From an uncultured Eubacteriales bacterium (GTDB lineage: Bacteria > Bacillota > Clostridia > Oscillospirales > Oscillospiraceae): a DNA stretch of 42,278 nucleotides. The position numbers and the translations under genes were made by a program. This document shows positions 32,434 to 41,496 of the stretch, one piece after another. The stretch is from positions 1 to 42,278 of the forward strand of contig CASFNR010000030.1 in the NCBI GenBank assembly GCA_949296115.1. The letters are read 5' to 3'. The notes under the pieces were generated by a model that did no database searches, was not told the DNA's origin, and saw only the letters and a program-made list of their open reading frames with translations. The first letter of the stretch is position 1. Each line of letters opens with the position of its first letter.

Positions 32434-32466
32434 GGGGGATTTTCCACAGATTTCGCATTTGACCTC

Positions 32467-32495
32467 TTTACATTCCTCAAAAATGAGGATACAAT
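32467..32495 (+). promoter_or_regulatory. Promoter of the PucR-type gene with internal palindrome
   Basis: TTTACA (32467-32472) and TACAAT (32490-32495) are 17 nt apart. The spacer is almost entirely the palindrome TCCTCA-AAAA-TGAGGA (32474-32489), well placed for repression. Confidence 0.75.
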
Positions 32496-32527
32496 AAGGG
32501 AAAAATGTCAGAAGGAGGAGACTGCTT

Positions 32528-34090
32528 ATGGACTCCGCCCAGCTGCTTCAGTTCCTGCCCACCATGGAGATGATTTCGGAGGCGCTCGCCCAGGCAGGGA
32601 TTGCCTGCCACTGTACCGTGCTGGATGCCAAGACGGTTTACCGGGGAATCCGGCTCTACGCCGCCGGGCAGCCGGTGCAGGAGGATCTGCTGTATTTGCT
32701 GCGGCAGCCGGAACCGGACTTCCCGGGGGATGTCTGCGCCTGTGCCAGCGTCCAGGAAATACCCGGGCTGGGGGACCGGCTGTGGTGCCCGGATATCACG
32801 CCGGAGGAACTGCTGAATTTCCTGCTGGCTTTTTTTGCAGAATGCCAGCAGATCCAGTACCGGATTGACCGGGTGGTGTTTCATAATCTGGGACTCCAGG
32901 CCTTGTGCGACCTGGGGGCGGAGCTGCTTGAAAATCCGGTGTGCATCCACGACGACTGGTTCATCATGACCGCCATGTCCCAGGGGATGGAGAGCATCAT
33001 GGCGCCGGAATATGTGGCTTCCTCCAGCAAGGGGTTCGTCCCCCGGGTCATTGTGGAGGACTTCAAGCAGGACAGCGACTATCTGGAAACCTATGTCTAC
33101 CGGGGAGCCCGGATCTGGGAGGGAATCGACGGCGCACCCAGTTCCCTGTATGTAAACCTCTGGGATGCCACAATCTATCAGGGACGGCTTCTGGTGATCC
33201 AGCACAACCGTCTCTTCCGCCGCCGGGACTTCCTGCTGGCGGAGGTTCTGGCCCAGGGGGCGGTGTTCCTGCTGAGCAGAAAGCAGCTGGGGGAACCCCA
33301 GCCCTACCAGGGCATGGACGACATCGTGTTCCATTTGCTTCAGGGGGGACAACCGGAGCCGGCGGAAATAAATCAGCTGCTGGCGACCCTCCACTGGAAG
33401 CAGACCGACCAATTCCTCTGCGCCCGGCTGAAGAGCCAGCAGACAACCGCCGCAACCATTCTGGAGCATGTGCTCCACAGCGACTTGTTCCAGCTCTTCC
33501 CGGGAAGCTACATCCTGTTCAACGGGCGGGAGCAGTGCCTGGTGGTGAACCTGACCCGGAAGCCCCTGTCTGCCCTCCAGCTGCGGCACCTGCTGGCGCC
33601 CCTGTGCCGGGACTACTGCCTGTACGCCGGTCTGTCCGCACCGGTATCCGGACTGCGGGAGCTGAACCTGGCTTACTACGAGGCGGAGGTGGCGCTGAAC
33701 CAGGCGTTCCAGATGCGCAGCGAGAAATGGATTGTATTTTTCTCCGACTGCGTTCTGAGTCATATCCTCAACAATCTGCCCCAGCCGCTGCAGCCCTGGG
33801 ATCTGATTTCCCCGGCGCTGCGAATTCTGCGGCGGCACGATCTGGATAAGGGAACCCAGTATTTTGAGACCTTCAGAGCCTACCTGCTCCAGGAACGGAA
33901 TATCCCCCGGGCGGCACAGACACTGATTATTCACCGCACCACCCTGCTGTATCGATTGGAGAAAATTCAATCTCTGATTCAAGTGAATCTGGACGACCCG
34001 GAGCAGCGGCTGTATTTGCTGCTCTCCTTCTGGATTTGGGACAGAATCGGAAGCCAGCCCCTGCCCCAGCCGGGGAAAACCGGTATCTGA
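32528..34090 (+). CDS. PucR/CdaR-type transcriptional regulator
   Basis: A 520-residue protein. The C-terminal 60 residues form a PucR-type helix-turn-helix: FRAYLLQERNIPRAAQTL then HRTTLLYRLEKIQSL, the family's best conserved stretch. The long N-terminal part (about 1-440) is a sensory region without recognised catalytic motifs; a GAF-like central domain (about 120-250) is possible. AAGGAGG lies 9 nt before the ATG. It is divergent from the methyltransferase operon, with two operator-like elements between, so it most likely senses the methylated substrate and controls that operon; inference from position. Confidence 0.87.
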   Translation: MDSAQLLQFLPTMEMISEALAQAGIACHCTVLDAKTVYRGIRLYAAGQPVQEDLLYLLRQPEPDFPGDVCACASVQEIPGLGDRLWCPDITPEELLNFLLAFFAECQQIQYRIDRVVFHNLGLQALCDLGAELLENPVCIHDDWFIMTAMSQGMESIMAPEYVASSSKGFVPRVIVEDFKQDSDYLETYVYRGARIWEGIDGAPSSLYVNLWDATIYQGRLLVIQHNRLFRRRDFLLAEVLAQGAVFLLSRKQLGEPQPYQGMDDIVFHLLQGGQPEPAEINQLLATLHWKQTDQFLCARLKSQQTTAATILEHVLHSDLFQLFPGSYILFNGREQCLVVNLTRKPLSALQLRHLLAPLCRDYCLYAGLSAPVSGLRELNLAYYEAEVALNQAFQMRSEKWIVFFSDCVLSHILNNLPQPLQPWDLISPALRILRRHDLDKGTQYFETFRAYLLQERNIPRAAQTLIIHRTTLLYRLEKIQSLIQVNLDDPEQRLYLLLSFWIWDRIGSQPLPQPGKTGI

Positions 34091-34159
34091 CAGGGTGCTC
34101 CCGCCAAATTGCCCACCAATTCCCTGAAACGGACGCACATTTTCAGGTAGTTTTTCATA

Positions 34160-34188
34160 TTGTATTGTGGCGGGAAGGATGGTAATAT
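34160..34188 (+). promoter_or_regulatory. Probable promoter of apgM-serC-serA
   Basis: TTGTAT (34160-34165) and TAATAT (34183-34188), 17-nt spacer; both are imperfect matches. Confidence 0.5.
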
Positions 34189-34250
34189 AGTGACAACTTA
34201 CAAATGTCTTTGCAATGCGGACAAAGTTCCTTCGGAAAAGGAGTGAGAGG

Positions 34251-35450
34251 ATGAAATATATTGTGGTGCTGGGTGACGGCATGGCGGATGAACCGGTGGA
34301 GGCACTGGGGGGAAAGACCCCGCTGGAATACGCCGATACCCCGACCATGGATGAATTGGCATCCAAGGGAGAGATCGGCCTGGTGCAAAACGTGCCCCAG
34401 GGAATGTCTCCCGGCAGTGAGGTGGCCAATCTGTCCGTCATGGGCTACGACCCGAAAACGGATTTCACCGGACGATCTCCCCTGGAGGCTTTGAGTGTTG
34501 GGGTGGAGATGGCCCCGGACGATGTGGTGTTCCGGTGCAATCTGGTGACCCTGACGGAGCCGGAGCCTTACGAGGAAAAGACCATTGTGGACCACAGTTC
34601 CGGCGAAATTTCCACTGCCGACGCAGATGTGCTCATGGAGGAAATCCGGCGGCAGTTCAACGATGAGACATTCCAGTTCTACACCGGCACCAGCTACCGC
34701 CATATTATGGTATGGAAACATGGCCGGTTGGCCCAGCTGGAGCCGCCCCATGACCACCTGACCAAGGTCATCGGCCCCTGGCTGCCCAAAGAGCCGGTGC
34801 TCCGGGACTTTATGGAGCGCAGTTTCCAGATTCTCAACGACCATCCCCTGAACCGGGAGCGGGCCGCCCAGGGCAAGCGCAAGGCCAACTCCCTGTGGTA
34901 CTGGGGAGCGGGCACCCGGCCCAACCTCCGCTCCTTCCGGGAGAAAACCGGGCTGACAGGCGCCATGGTTTCTGCGGTGGACCTGCTGAAAGGCATTGCC
35001 GTGGGGGCCGGAATGAAAATCTACCAGGTCCCCGGGGCAACCGGCTCCATCGATACCAACTGGGAAGGCAAGGCCCAGGCGGCCATCGACGCCCTGCTGA
35101 AGGATGGATGCGATTTCGTCTACATCCATGTGGAGGCCCCAGACGAGATGGCCCATCAGGGACTGCCCTTTGAGAAGGTAAAATCCATTGAGTATCTGGA
35201 CAACCGGATTCTGGCCCCGGTGAAGCGGGCGGTGGAGGAAGCCGGAGAGGACTGCCGGATTCTGCTGCTGCCGGATCACCCCAATTTACTGCGGCTGCGG
35301 ACCCACACCCCGGACCCGGTACCCTATGTGCTCTATGACAGCACCCGCCAGCGCCGGACATCCCGGCGCTACAGTGAGGCGGAAGCCCGGGACAGCGGGA
35401 TTTTTGAACCGGAAGGATACCGGCTGATGGCCCGGTTCCTGGAAAAGTAA
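34251..35450 (+). CDS. apgM: Cofactor-independent phosphoglycerate mutase, archaeal type
   Basis: A 399-residue enzyme of the alkaline-phosphatase superfamily that interconverts 2- and 3-phosphoglycerate without 2,3-bisphosphoglycerate. VVLGDGMADEP (metal-binding Asp), ANLSVMGYDP, EAPDEMAHQG and LLPDHPN carry the conserved metal ligands. In place of the serine nucleophile region of related enzymes it reads MSPGSEVANLSVMGY. The ATG at 34251 has AAAGGAG nearby; the longer frame from 34215 is leader. First gene of an operon with serC and serA, so it likely supplies 3-phosphoglycerate to serine synthesis. Confidence 0.93.
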   Translation: MKYIVVLGDGMADEPVEALGGKTPLEYADTPTMDELASKGEIGLVQNVPQGMSPGSEVANLSVMGYDPKTDFTGRSPLEALSVGVEMAPDDVVFRCNLVTLTEPEPYEEKTIVDHSSGEISTADADVLMEEIRRQFNDETFQFYTGTSYRHIMVWKHGRLAQLEPPHDHLTKVIGPWLPKEPVLRDFMERSFQILNDHPLNRERAAQGKRKANSLWYWGAGTRPNLRSFREKTGLTGAMVSAVDLLKGIAVGAGMKIYQVPGATGSIDTNWEGKAQAAIDALLKDGCDFVYIHVEAPDEMAHQGLPFEKVKSIEYLDNRILAPVKRAVEEAGEDCRILLLPDHPNLLRLRTHTPDPVPYVLYDSTRQRRTSRRYSEAEARDSGIFEPEGYRLMARFLEK

Positions 35451-35490
35451 CGACAAAACGGAAGATTTTCGTGGAATAGGAGAGATAGGT

Positions 35491-36576
35491 ATGGCAAGAG
35501 TATATAATTTTTCCGCCGGTCCGGCGGTGCTCCCGGAAAGCGTGCTGCGGGAGGCCGCAGAGGAGATGCTGGACTACCGGGGAACCGGAATGTCCGTCAT
35601 GGAGATGAGCCACCGGTCCAAGGCCTACCAGGCCATCATTGACCAGGCGGAGGCGGACCTGCGCAAGCTGATGGGAATCCCGGACAATTATAAGGTATTG
35701 TTCCTCCAGGGCGGCGCCAGCCAGCAGTTCGCCATGGTGCCCATGAACCTGATGAAGAACCGGGTAGCGGACTATATTGTCACCGGCCAGTGGGCCAAGA
35801 AGGCCTGGCAGGAGGCGAAGCTCTTCGGGCAGGCCAACGCCGTGGCTTCCTCGGCGGACCGGACCTTCAGCTATATCCCGGACTGCTCCGATCTGCCCAT
35901 CAGCGACAATGCGGACTATGTCTATATCTGCGAGAACAACACCATCTACGGCACCAAGTTCTGGACGCTGCCCAACACCAAGGGGAAGCCCCTGGTGGCG
36001 GACGTCTCCTCCTGCTTCCTGTCCGAGCCGGTGGATGTAACCAAGTATGGGATGCTCTACGGCGGCGTGCAGAAGAACATCGGACCCGCCGGCGTGGTGA
36101 TTGCCATTATCCGGGAGGACCTGATCACCGAGGATGTGCTCCCCGGCACCCCCACCATGCTGCGCTACAAGACCCACGCTGACAACGGCTCCATGTACAA
36201 CACCCCGCCCGCCTACGGCATCTACATCTGCGGCAAGGTGTTCCAGTGGCTGCTGAATCTGGGCGGCCTGGAGGTCATGAAGCAGCGCAATGTGGAGAAG
36301 GCCAAGGTGCTCTACGACTTCCTGGATGCCAGCCGGCTTTTCCGCGGCACCGTGGAGAAGAAGGACCGCTCCCTGATGAATGTGCCTTTCGTCACCGGCA
36401 GCCAGGAGCTGGATGCCAAATTCGTCAAGGAGGCGGAGGCCGCCGGCTTCGTGAATCTGAAGGGCCACCGCACCGTGGGCGGCATGCGGGCCAGCATCTA
36501 CAACGCCATGCCCAAAGAGGGCGTGGAAAAGCTGGTGGCGTTCATGGCGGACTTTGAACAGAAGAACCCCAAGTAA
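35491..36576 (+). CDS. serC: Phosphoserine aminotransferase
   Basis: A 361-residue PLP enzyme converting 3-phosphohydroxypyruvate and glutamate to phosphoserine. Start YNFSAGPAVLPESVL, GTGMSVMEMSHRSK, FLQGGASQQFAMVPMNLM, VADVSSCFLS and YGGVQKNIGPAG, with the PLP lysine in the last (VQKN), are canonical. Ribosome site GGAGAGA. Middle gene of the serine operon, 40 nt after apgM. Confidence 0.97.
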   Translation: MARVYNFSAGPAVLPESVLREAAEEMLDYRGTGMSVMEMSHRSKAYQAIIDQAEADLRKLMGIPDNYKVLFLQGGASQQFAMVPMNLMKNRVADYIVTGQWAKKAWQEAKLFGQANAVASSADRTFSYIPDCSDLPISDNADYVYICENNTIYGTKFWTLPNTKGKPLVADVSSCFLSEPVDVTKYGMLYGGVQKNIGPAGVVIAIIREDLITEDVLPGTPTMLRYKTHADNGSMYNTPPAYGIYICGKVFQWLLNLGGLEVMKQRNVEKAKVLYDFLDASRLFRGTVEKKDRSLMNVPFVTGSQELDAKFVKEAEAAGFVNLKGHRTVGGMRASIYNAMPKEGVEKLVAFMADFEQKNPK

Positions 36577-36609
36577 GGCGGGTATCACCCATAGAAAAGA
36601 GGAACAACC

Positions 36610-37773
36610 ATGTTTCACATTCATTCTCTGAATAAGATTTCCCCCAAGGGCATGGCCCTGTGGACGGAGGATTACCAGACGGTGGACGATCTGGAGCAGG
36701 CGGATGCCCTGCTGGTGCGCAGCGCCAACATGCACGAGATGCACCTGCCGGAAACCCTGCTGGCAGTGGCCCGGGCCGGCGCCGGCGTCAACAATATCCC
36801 CTTGACCACCTGTGCGGAGAAGGGCATCGTGGTGTTCAACACCCCCGGTGCCAACGCAAACTCCGTCATGGAGCTGACCCTGTGCGGCATGCTCCTGGCC
36901 TGCCGGGACGTGGTGGGGGGCATCAACTGGGTGCAGTCCATCAAAGGCAGCTCAGAGGTTGCCCGGCTGGTGGAGAAAGGCAAGTCTCAGTTCGCCGGCC
37001 ACGAAATCCGGGGCAAGAGCCTGGGTGTCATCGGCCTGGGTGCGGTGGGCGGCCCTCTGGCCAATGCCGCCCGGGGACTGGGCATGAAGGTCTACGGCTG
37101 CGACCCCTTCATCTCCATTGACGCTGCCTGGCATCTGGACAGCCACATTGTCCGGGTGAACAACCGGGACGAGATTTACGCCCAGTGCGACATCATCTCC
37201 CTGCACACCCCCCTGCTGGACGATACCAAGAAGATGATCAATGCCGAGGCCATTGCCAAGATGAAGGACGGAGTCATCATCCTGAACTTCGCCCGGGACC
37301 TGCTGGTGGACGACGAGGCCATGGCCCAGGCCCTGGCCAGCGGGAAGGTTGCCCGGTATGTCACCGACTTCCCCAATGAGAAGACCGCCAACATGCCCGG
37401 CTGCATCGCCATTCCCCACCTGGGCGCCTCCACCGAGGAATCCGAGGACAACTGCGCCAAGATGGCGGTGACGGAGCTGATGGATTACCTGGAAAACGGC
37501 AACATCAAGAATTCCGTCAACTATCCCAACTGCGACATGGGGCTGTGCAAGGCCGCCAGCCGGGTGACCCTGCTCCACCGGAACATTCCCAATTCTCTGG
37601 GCCAGTTCACTGCTGCCATCGCCGGCGAGAACATCAACATCGACGGCCTGATGAACAAGAGCCGGGGCGAGTTTGCCTACACCATGCTGGATCTGGACCG
37701 GCGCCCCTCGGAACAGGTGCTGAATCATTTGACCCAGATGGAAGGCGTGCTCCGGGTGCGCCTGGTGAAATAA
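36610..37773 (+). CDS. serA: D-3-phosphoglycerate dehydrogenase with ACT domain
   Basis: A 387-residue NAD enzyme making 3-phosphohydroxypyruvate, the committed step of serine synthesis. NAD site GVIGLGAVGGPLANAA (about 140-155). Catalytic R, E and H sit in NFARDLLVD, FPNEKTANM and IPHLGASTEESE. The C-terminal ACT-like regulatory domain (about 315-387, NINIDGLMNKSRGEFAYTML) may give serine feedback inhibition. It follows serC by 33 nt and ends at a terminator. Substrate-binding residues look ordinary. Confidence 0.95.
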   Translation: MFHIHSLNKISPKGMALWTEDYQTVDDLEQADALLVRSANMHEMHLPETLLAVARAGAGVNNIPLTTCAEKGIVVFNTPGANANSVMELTLCGMLLACRDVVGGINWVQSIKGSSEVARLVEKGKSQFAGHEIRGKSLGVIGLGAVGGPLANAARGLGMKVYGCDPFISIDAAWHLDSHIVRVNNRDEIYAQCDIISLHTPLLDDTKKMINAEAIAKMKDGVIILNFARDLLVDDEAMAQALASGKVARYVTDFPNEKTANMPGCIAIPHLGASTEESEDNCAKMAVTELMDYLENGNIKNSVNYPNCDMGLCKAASRVTLLHRNIPNSLGQFTAAIAGENINIDGLMNKSRGEFAYTMLDLDRRPSEQVLNHLTQMEGVLRVRLVK

Positions 37774-37787
37774 TTCAAAAGCAGACT

Positions 37788-37819
37788 GCCCGGACCGGGA
37801 TCACCTGGTCCGGGCTTTT
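37788..37819 (+). terminator. Terminator of apgM-serC-serA
   Basis: A 9-bp stem GCCCGGACC/GGTCCGGGC with a 10-nt loop and four Ts. Confidence 0.9.
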
Positions 37820-37874
37820 CCCATGCAGCCCCCGGGACAAAAGGACTTGACGGACGGGGCGGAAAAGAGTATGC

Positions 37875-38068
37875 TATTAGGCAGAAGATACGGAGCCGTC
37901 CCGGGGAAACAGGTGCAAAACCTGTGCAGTGCCGCTACTGTGACGATGATTCATCGGAGCCAGATTACCGGACGGCGGTGAAACGCTTCCGCGCCGCGAG
38001 CCACGGCCGCCGGAGGATTCCAGGCCATGCCCGGGGTGCCTCTTGCGGGGTTCCGGCATGGCTTTTTT
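37875..38068 (+). promoter_or_regulatory. Cobalamin riboswitch with terminator platform
   Basis: Conserved cobalamin-aptamer landmarks appear in order: GGAGCC, GGGGAAACAGG, CAAAACCTGTGCAGTGCC, GCTACTGTGA and AGCCAGATTACC (37890-37970 or so). They are followed by an expression platform: CCATGCCCGG (38025-38034) pairs with CCGGCATGG (38053-38061, one bulge) with a run of six Ts at 38063-38068. High cobalamin should favour the terminator and shut off hemC-cobA/hemD-hemB. Exact aptamer ends are approximate. Confidence 0.88.
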
Positions 38069-38089
38069 CAGCAGAAGGGGGAAATGGGT

Positions 38090-38983
38090 ATGACAATGCT
38101 GCGAATCGGCAGCCGGGAGAGCCGGCTGGCGGTGATTCAATCGGAAATGGTGGCCCGGTACCTGGAGAGTCGGGGGGTGGAGGCCCCTCTGGTGACCATG
38201 AAAACCACGGGAGATAAGATTCTGGACCGGAGTCTGGACAAGATCGGCGGCAAGGGCCTGTTTGTCAAGGAGCTGGACCATGCCCTCCGGGAGGGGCGCA
38301 GCGACCTGTCGGTGCATTCCAGCAAGGATTTGCCCATGGAGGTGCCGGCGGACCTGCCCCTGCTGGGCTTTTCCAGCCGGGAGGACCCCCGGGATGTGCT
38401 GGTGCTGCCGCTGGGCTGCACGCAGTGGGACCGGAGCAAGCCTGTGGGCTGCTCCAGCCGCCGCCGGATGATTCAGCTCCAGGACCTGTACCCGGAGGTG
38501 ACCTTCCAGGGGGTTCGGGGGAATGTGCTCACCCGACTGAACAAGCTGGATGAAGGGCAGTACGGTGCTCTGGTTCTGGCGGCAGCGGGATTGAAGCGGC
38601 TGGGACTGGAGGACCGGATCAGCCGGTATTTCACCCCCGAGGAGATGATTCCCGCCGCAGGGCAGGGGGTCCTGTGCGTCCAGGGCCGGAAGGGCATGGA
38701 TTATTCCGTGCTGAACGACTACTTTGACCCGGAGGCCGGCGCCTGCGTCCGGGCGGAGCGGGCTTTTGTCCGGGAACTGAACGGGGGCTGTTCCAGTCCC
38801 ATTGCGGCCTTTGCAAGGATGGAGGGGGACCGGCTTTCCCTGCGGGGTCTATATTATAGTGAAACCAACGGCCGCCATCAGGTGGGAACCCTGTCCGGCC
38901 CGGCGTCCCAGCCGGAACAGCTGGGCATCCGGCTGGCGGAGCAGCTGAGAGCGGCGGTGGAAAAGGAGGAACCGGTGGGATGA
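38090..38983 (+). CDS. hemC: Hydroxymethylbilane synthase
   Basis: A 297-residue enzyme joining four porphobilinogens into hydroxymethylbilane. IGSRESRLAVIQSEMV, KILDRSLDKIGGKGLF, DLSVHSSKDLPMEVP, SRRRMIQLQDLYP, VRGNVLTRLNKLDEG and AAGQGVLCVQ are family motifs; GGCSSPIAA holds the cysteine that carries the dipyrromethane cofactor. The ATG at 38090 has AGGGGG 8 nt upstream. First gene after the cobalamin riboswitch; its stop overlaps the next start. Confidence 0.95.
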   Translation: MTMLRIGSRESRLAVIQSEMVARYLESRGVEAPLVTMKTTGDKILDRSLDKIGGKGLFVKELDHALREGRSDLSVHSSKDLPMEVPADLPLLGFSSREDPRDVLVLPLGCTQWDRSKPVGCSSRRRMIQLQDLYPEVTFQGVRGNVLTRLNKLDEGQYGALVLAAAGLKRLGLEDRISRYFTPEEMIPAAGQGVLCVQGRKGMDYSVLNDYFDPEAGACVRAERAFVRELNGGCSSPIAAFARMEGDRLSLRGLYYSETNGRHQVGTLSGPASQPEQLGIRLAEQLRAAVEKEEPVG

Positions 38984-40470
38984 CGGGAAAGGTATATTTG
39001 ATCGGGGCAGGCCCCGGAGACGTGGGACTGATGACCTGCCGGGCAAAGCAGCTGCTGGAACAGGCGGAGGTTGTGGTCTATGACGCCCTGGTGGGAGATG
39101 GGGTGCTGTCCATGGTTCCCCCCACCGCCAAGTGCATCAACGTGGGAAAACGGGCGGGCAATCATACCCGTTCTCAGTGGCAGATCAATGAGATTCTGCT
39201 GGAGGAGGCCCTGAAGGGGCAGATGGTGGTCCGGCTGAAGGGGGGCGACCCCTTCCTGTTCGGCCGGGGCGGGGAAGAGCTGGAGCTGCTGCACCAGAAC
39301 GGCGTTCCCTACGAGATTGTGCCGGGCATCACCTCGGCCATTGCGGTGCCTGCCTACAACGGCATCCCGGTGACCCATCGGGATTTCTGTTCCTCCCTGC
39401 ATATCGTCACCGCCCATAAGAAAAAGGACCAGCCCCTGGATATTGACTTTGAAGCCCTGGTGCGCACCGGGGGAACCCTGGTGTTCCTCATGGGCGTCAC
39501 TGCCCTGGAGGCGGTATGCCGGGGACTGGTGGAGGCCGGAATGAACCCGGATATGCCGGCGGCGGTGCTTCACCGGGGAACCACGGCCTACCAGAAGCGG
39601 GTGGTTGCCACGGTTTCCACCCTGCCGGAGGCGGCAGCCAAAATGGAGGCCCCCTCCATTATCGTGGTGGGCAAGGTCTGCGCCCTGGCGGAGGAATTTG
39701 CCTGGGCGGAGGAGCGGCCCCTGTTCGGCAAGCGGTTCCTGGTAACCCGGCCCCGGGAGCGGGCTTCGGAGCTGACCAGACGGCTGCGGGAGCTGGGGGC
39801 CGAGGTGGTGGAACTGCCCACCATTGAGACCAAACCCCTGCTCCAGGCGGAACTGACCGGACTGGAGGACAGCCGCTGGCTGACCTTCACCAGTCCCTCG
39901 GCGGTGACGGCCTTCTTCCGGGTGCTGAAGGCCCAGCGCCGGGATGTCCGGTCCCTGGCCAGCCTGCGGATTGGGGCGTTGGGACCGGGAACGGCCAAGG
40001 AACTGGAAAAGGTGGGGATTCTCCCCGACCTGGTGCCGGAAACCTACGACGCCCGGGGCTTTGCCAAGGCACTGACGCCCCAGCTTCACCCGGGAGACAA
40101 GGTGTTCCTGCCCTGCGCCGCCGGGGAGACACCGGCGCTGAAAACCCTGCTGGCAGACCTGGACGGCGTGACGGTAACGGCGGTCCCGGTCTATGAGAAG
40201 AACTGTGTTGTTCCGCCGATTCTCAAGCCTCTGGAACTGCTGGATGACCACACCTGGGCCATTTTTGCCAGCGGCTCTGCCGTCCGGGGCTTTGCTGCGG
40301 CGGCGGGACAGGAGGACCTGTCCCAGGTCCGGGCACTGTGCATCGGCGAGCAGACCCGGGCCCAGGCGGAACAATATCACATGCAGACAAAAACAGCCAA
40401 AGTCTCCACCCTGGACGGACTGGTGACCCTGGCCCTGGATTGGGAAAAGGAGGAAACAGAATGGAAATGA
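38980..40470 (+). CDS. cobA-hemD: Fused uroporphyrinogen-III methyltransferase / uroporphyrinogen-III synthase
   Basis: A 496-residue fusion. Residues about 1-245 are the SAM-dependent SUMT/CobA enzyme (VYLIGAGPGDVGLMTC, VVRLKGGDPFLFGRG, GITSAIAVPAYNGIPVTHR, LVFLMGVTALEAVC), making precorrin-2. About 250-490 are HemD (LVTRPRERASELTRRL, WLTFTSPSAVTAFF, IGALGPGTAKELE, WAIFASGSAVRGF), closing the tetrapyrrole ring. ATGA overlap of 4 nt with hemC and 10-nt overlap with hemB mean tight coupling. The fusion channels material toward corrinoid/sirohaem rather than protohaem. Confidence 0.95.
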   Translation: MTGKVYLIGAGPGDVGLMTCRAKQLLEQAEVVVYDALVGDGVLSMVPPTAKCINVGKRAGNHTRSQWQINEILLEEALKGQMVVRLKGGDPFLFGRGGEELELLHQNGVPYEIVPGITSAIAVPAYNGIPVTHRDFCSSLHIVTAHKKKDQPLDIDFEALVRTGGTLVFLMGVTALEAVCRGLVEAGMNPDMPAAVLHRGTTAYQKRVVATVSTLPEAAAKMEAPSIIVVGKVCALAEEFAWAEERPLFGKRFLVTRPRERASELTRRLRELGAEVVELPTIETKPLLQAELTGLEDSRWLTFTSPSAVTAFFRVLKAQRRDVRSLASLRIGALGPGTAKELEKVGILPDLVPETYDARGFAKALTPQLHPGDKVFLPCAAGETPALKTLLADLDGVTVTAVPVYEKNCVVPPILKPLELLDDHTWAIFASGSAVRGFAAAAGQEDLSQVRALCIGEQTRAQAEQYHMQTKTAKVSTLDGLVTLALDWEKEETEWK

Positions 40471-41444
40471 TTAACAGACCCCGCCGCCTGCGCACCAGCG
40501 ACACCCTGCGGAAAATGGTCCGGGAAACCCGGGTGAGCAAAAGCTCCCTGATTTACCCTCTGTTCGTGGTGGAAGGGGAGAACAAGGTGGAGGAGATTCC
40601 CTCCATGACAGGGCAGTACCGCTACAGCGTGGACCGGGTACTCTACAAGGTGGAAGAGATGCTCCAGGCGGGGGTAGATAAGATCATGGTATTCGGTATC
40701 CCCGACCACAAGGACGAGTGCGGCAGCCAGGCCTACGCCCAGAACGGCGTGGTTCAGCAGGCCATGCGGGCCATGAAGGAGCGGTTCCCGGAGCTGTACA
40801 TCATCGGCGATGTGTGTATGTGCGAGTACACCTCCCACGGTCACTGCGGCATTCTCAACGGGAATTATGTGGACAACGACAAAACCCTGGACTATCTGGC
40901 GAAAATCGCCCTGTCCCAGGTGGAAGCGGGGGCGGACATGGTAGCCCCTTCCGACATGATGGACGGCCGGGTGGCGGCCATCCGGGAGCTGCTGGACCGC
41001 TGCGGCCGGATCAATACCCCCATTATGTCCTATGCGGTGAAGTATGCCTCTTCCTTCTACGGCCCCTTCCGGGAGGCCGCCGGTTCCGCCCCGGCTTTCG
41101 GCGACCGGAAGTCCTACCAGATGGACTGGCACAACAGCCGGGAAGCGGTGAAGGAAGCCCTCAGCGATGTGGAAGAGGGAGCGGACATTCTGATGGTGAA
41201 GCCTGCCATGGCCTATGGGGACATCATCAGCCGGGTGAAGGAAGTCACCGATGTGCCCATTGCCGCCTACAGCGTCAGCGGCGAATACTGCATGGTCAAG
41301 ACCTGCGGCAATCTGGGCTATGTGGACGAAACCTCCATCATGTGTGAAATCGCCGCTGCGGCCTACCGGGCCGGTGCGGACATCTACCTGACCTATTTTG
41401 CCAAGGAGCTGGCCCAGGCCATGGACGAAGGCCGGATTGGGTGA
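40461..41444 (+). CDS. hemB: Porphobilinogen synthase
   Basis: A 327-residue enzyme condensing two 5-aminolevulinates. The zinc cysteines are in DVCMCEYTSHGHCG (about 117-130); the Schiff-base lysines are in SYAVKYASSFYGPF and LMVKPAMAYGDII. AAAGGAGG is 8 nt from the ATG at 40461, which overlaps the end of cobA-hemD. hemA and hemL are not in this window. The unit hemC-cobA/hemD-hemB makes precorrin-2 from 5-aminolevulinate. Confidence 0.96.
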   Translation: MEMINRPRRLRTSDTLRKMVRETRVSKSSLIYPLFVVEGENKVEEIPSMTGQYRYSVDRVLYKVEEMLQAGVDKIMVFGIPDHKDECGSQAYAQNGVVQQAMRAMKERFPELYIIGDVCMCEYTSHGHCGILNGNYVDNDKTLDYLAKIALSQVEAGADMVAPSDMMDGRVAAIRELLDRCGRINTPIMSYAVKYASSFYGPFREAAGSAPAFGDRKSYQMDWHNSREAVKEALSDVEEGADILMVKPAMAYGDIISRVKEVTDVPIAAYSVSGEYCMVKTCGNLGYVDETSIMCEIAAAAYRAGADIYLTYFAKELAQAMDEGRIG

Positions 41445-41496
41445 GACGGCTCCGGCTTTCCGGGAGAGATTTCCATAAAAGCGTTTTAACAGTAAA

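Noticed and set aside
32477-34441. A 654-codon open frame opposite the PucR-type gene
   Set aside because: Shadow crossing a promoter region and the start of apgM.
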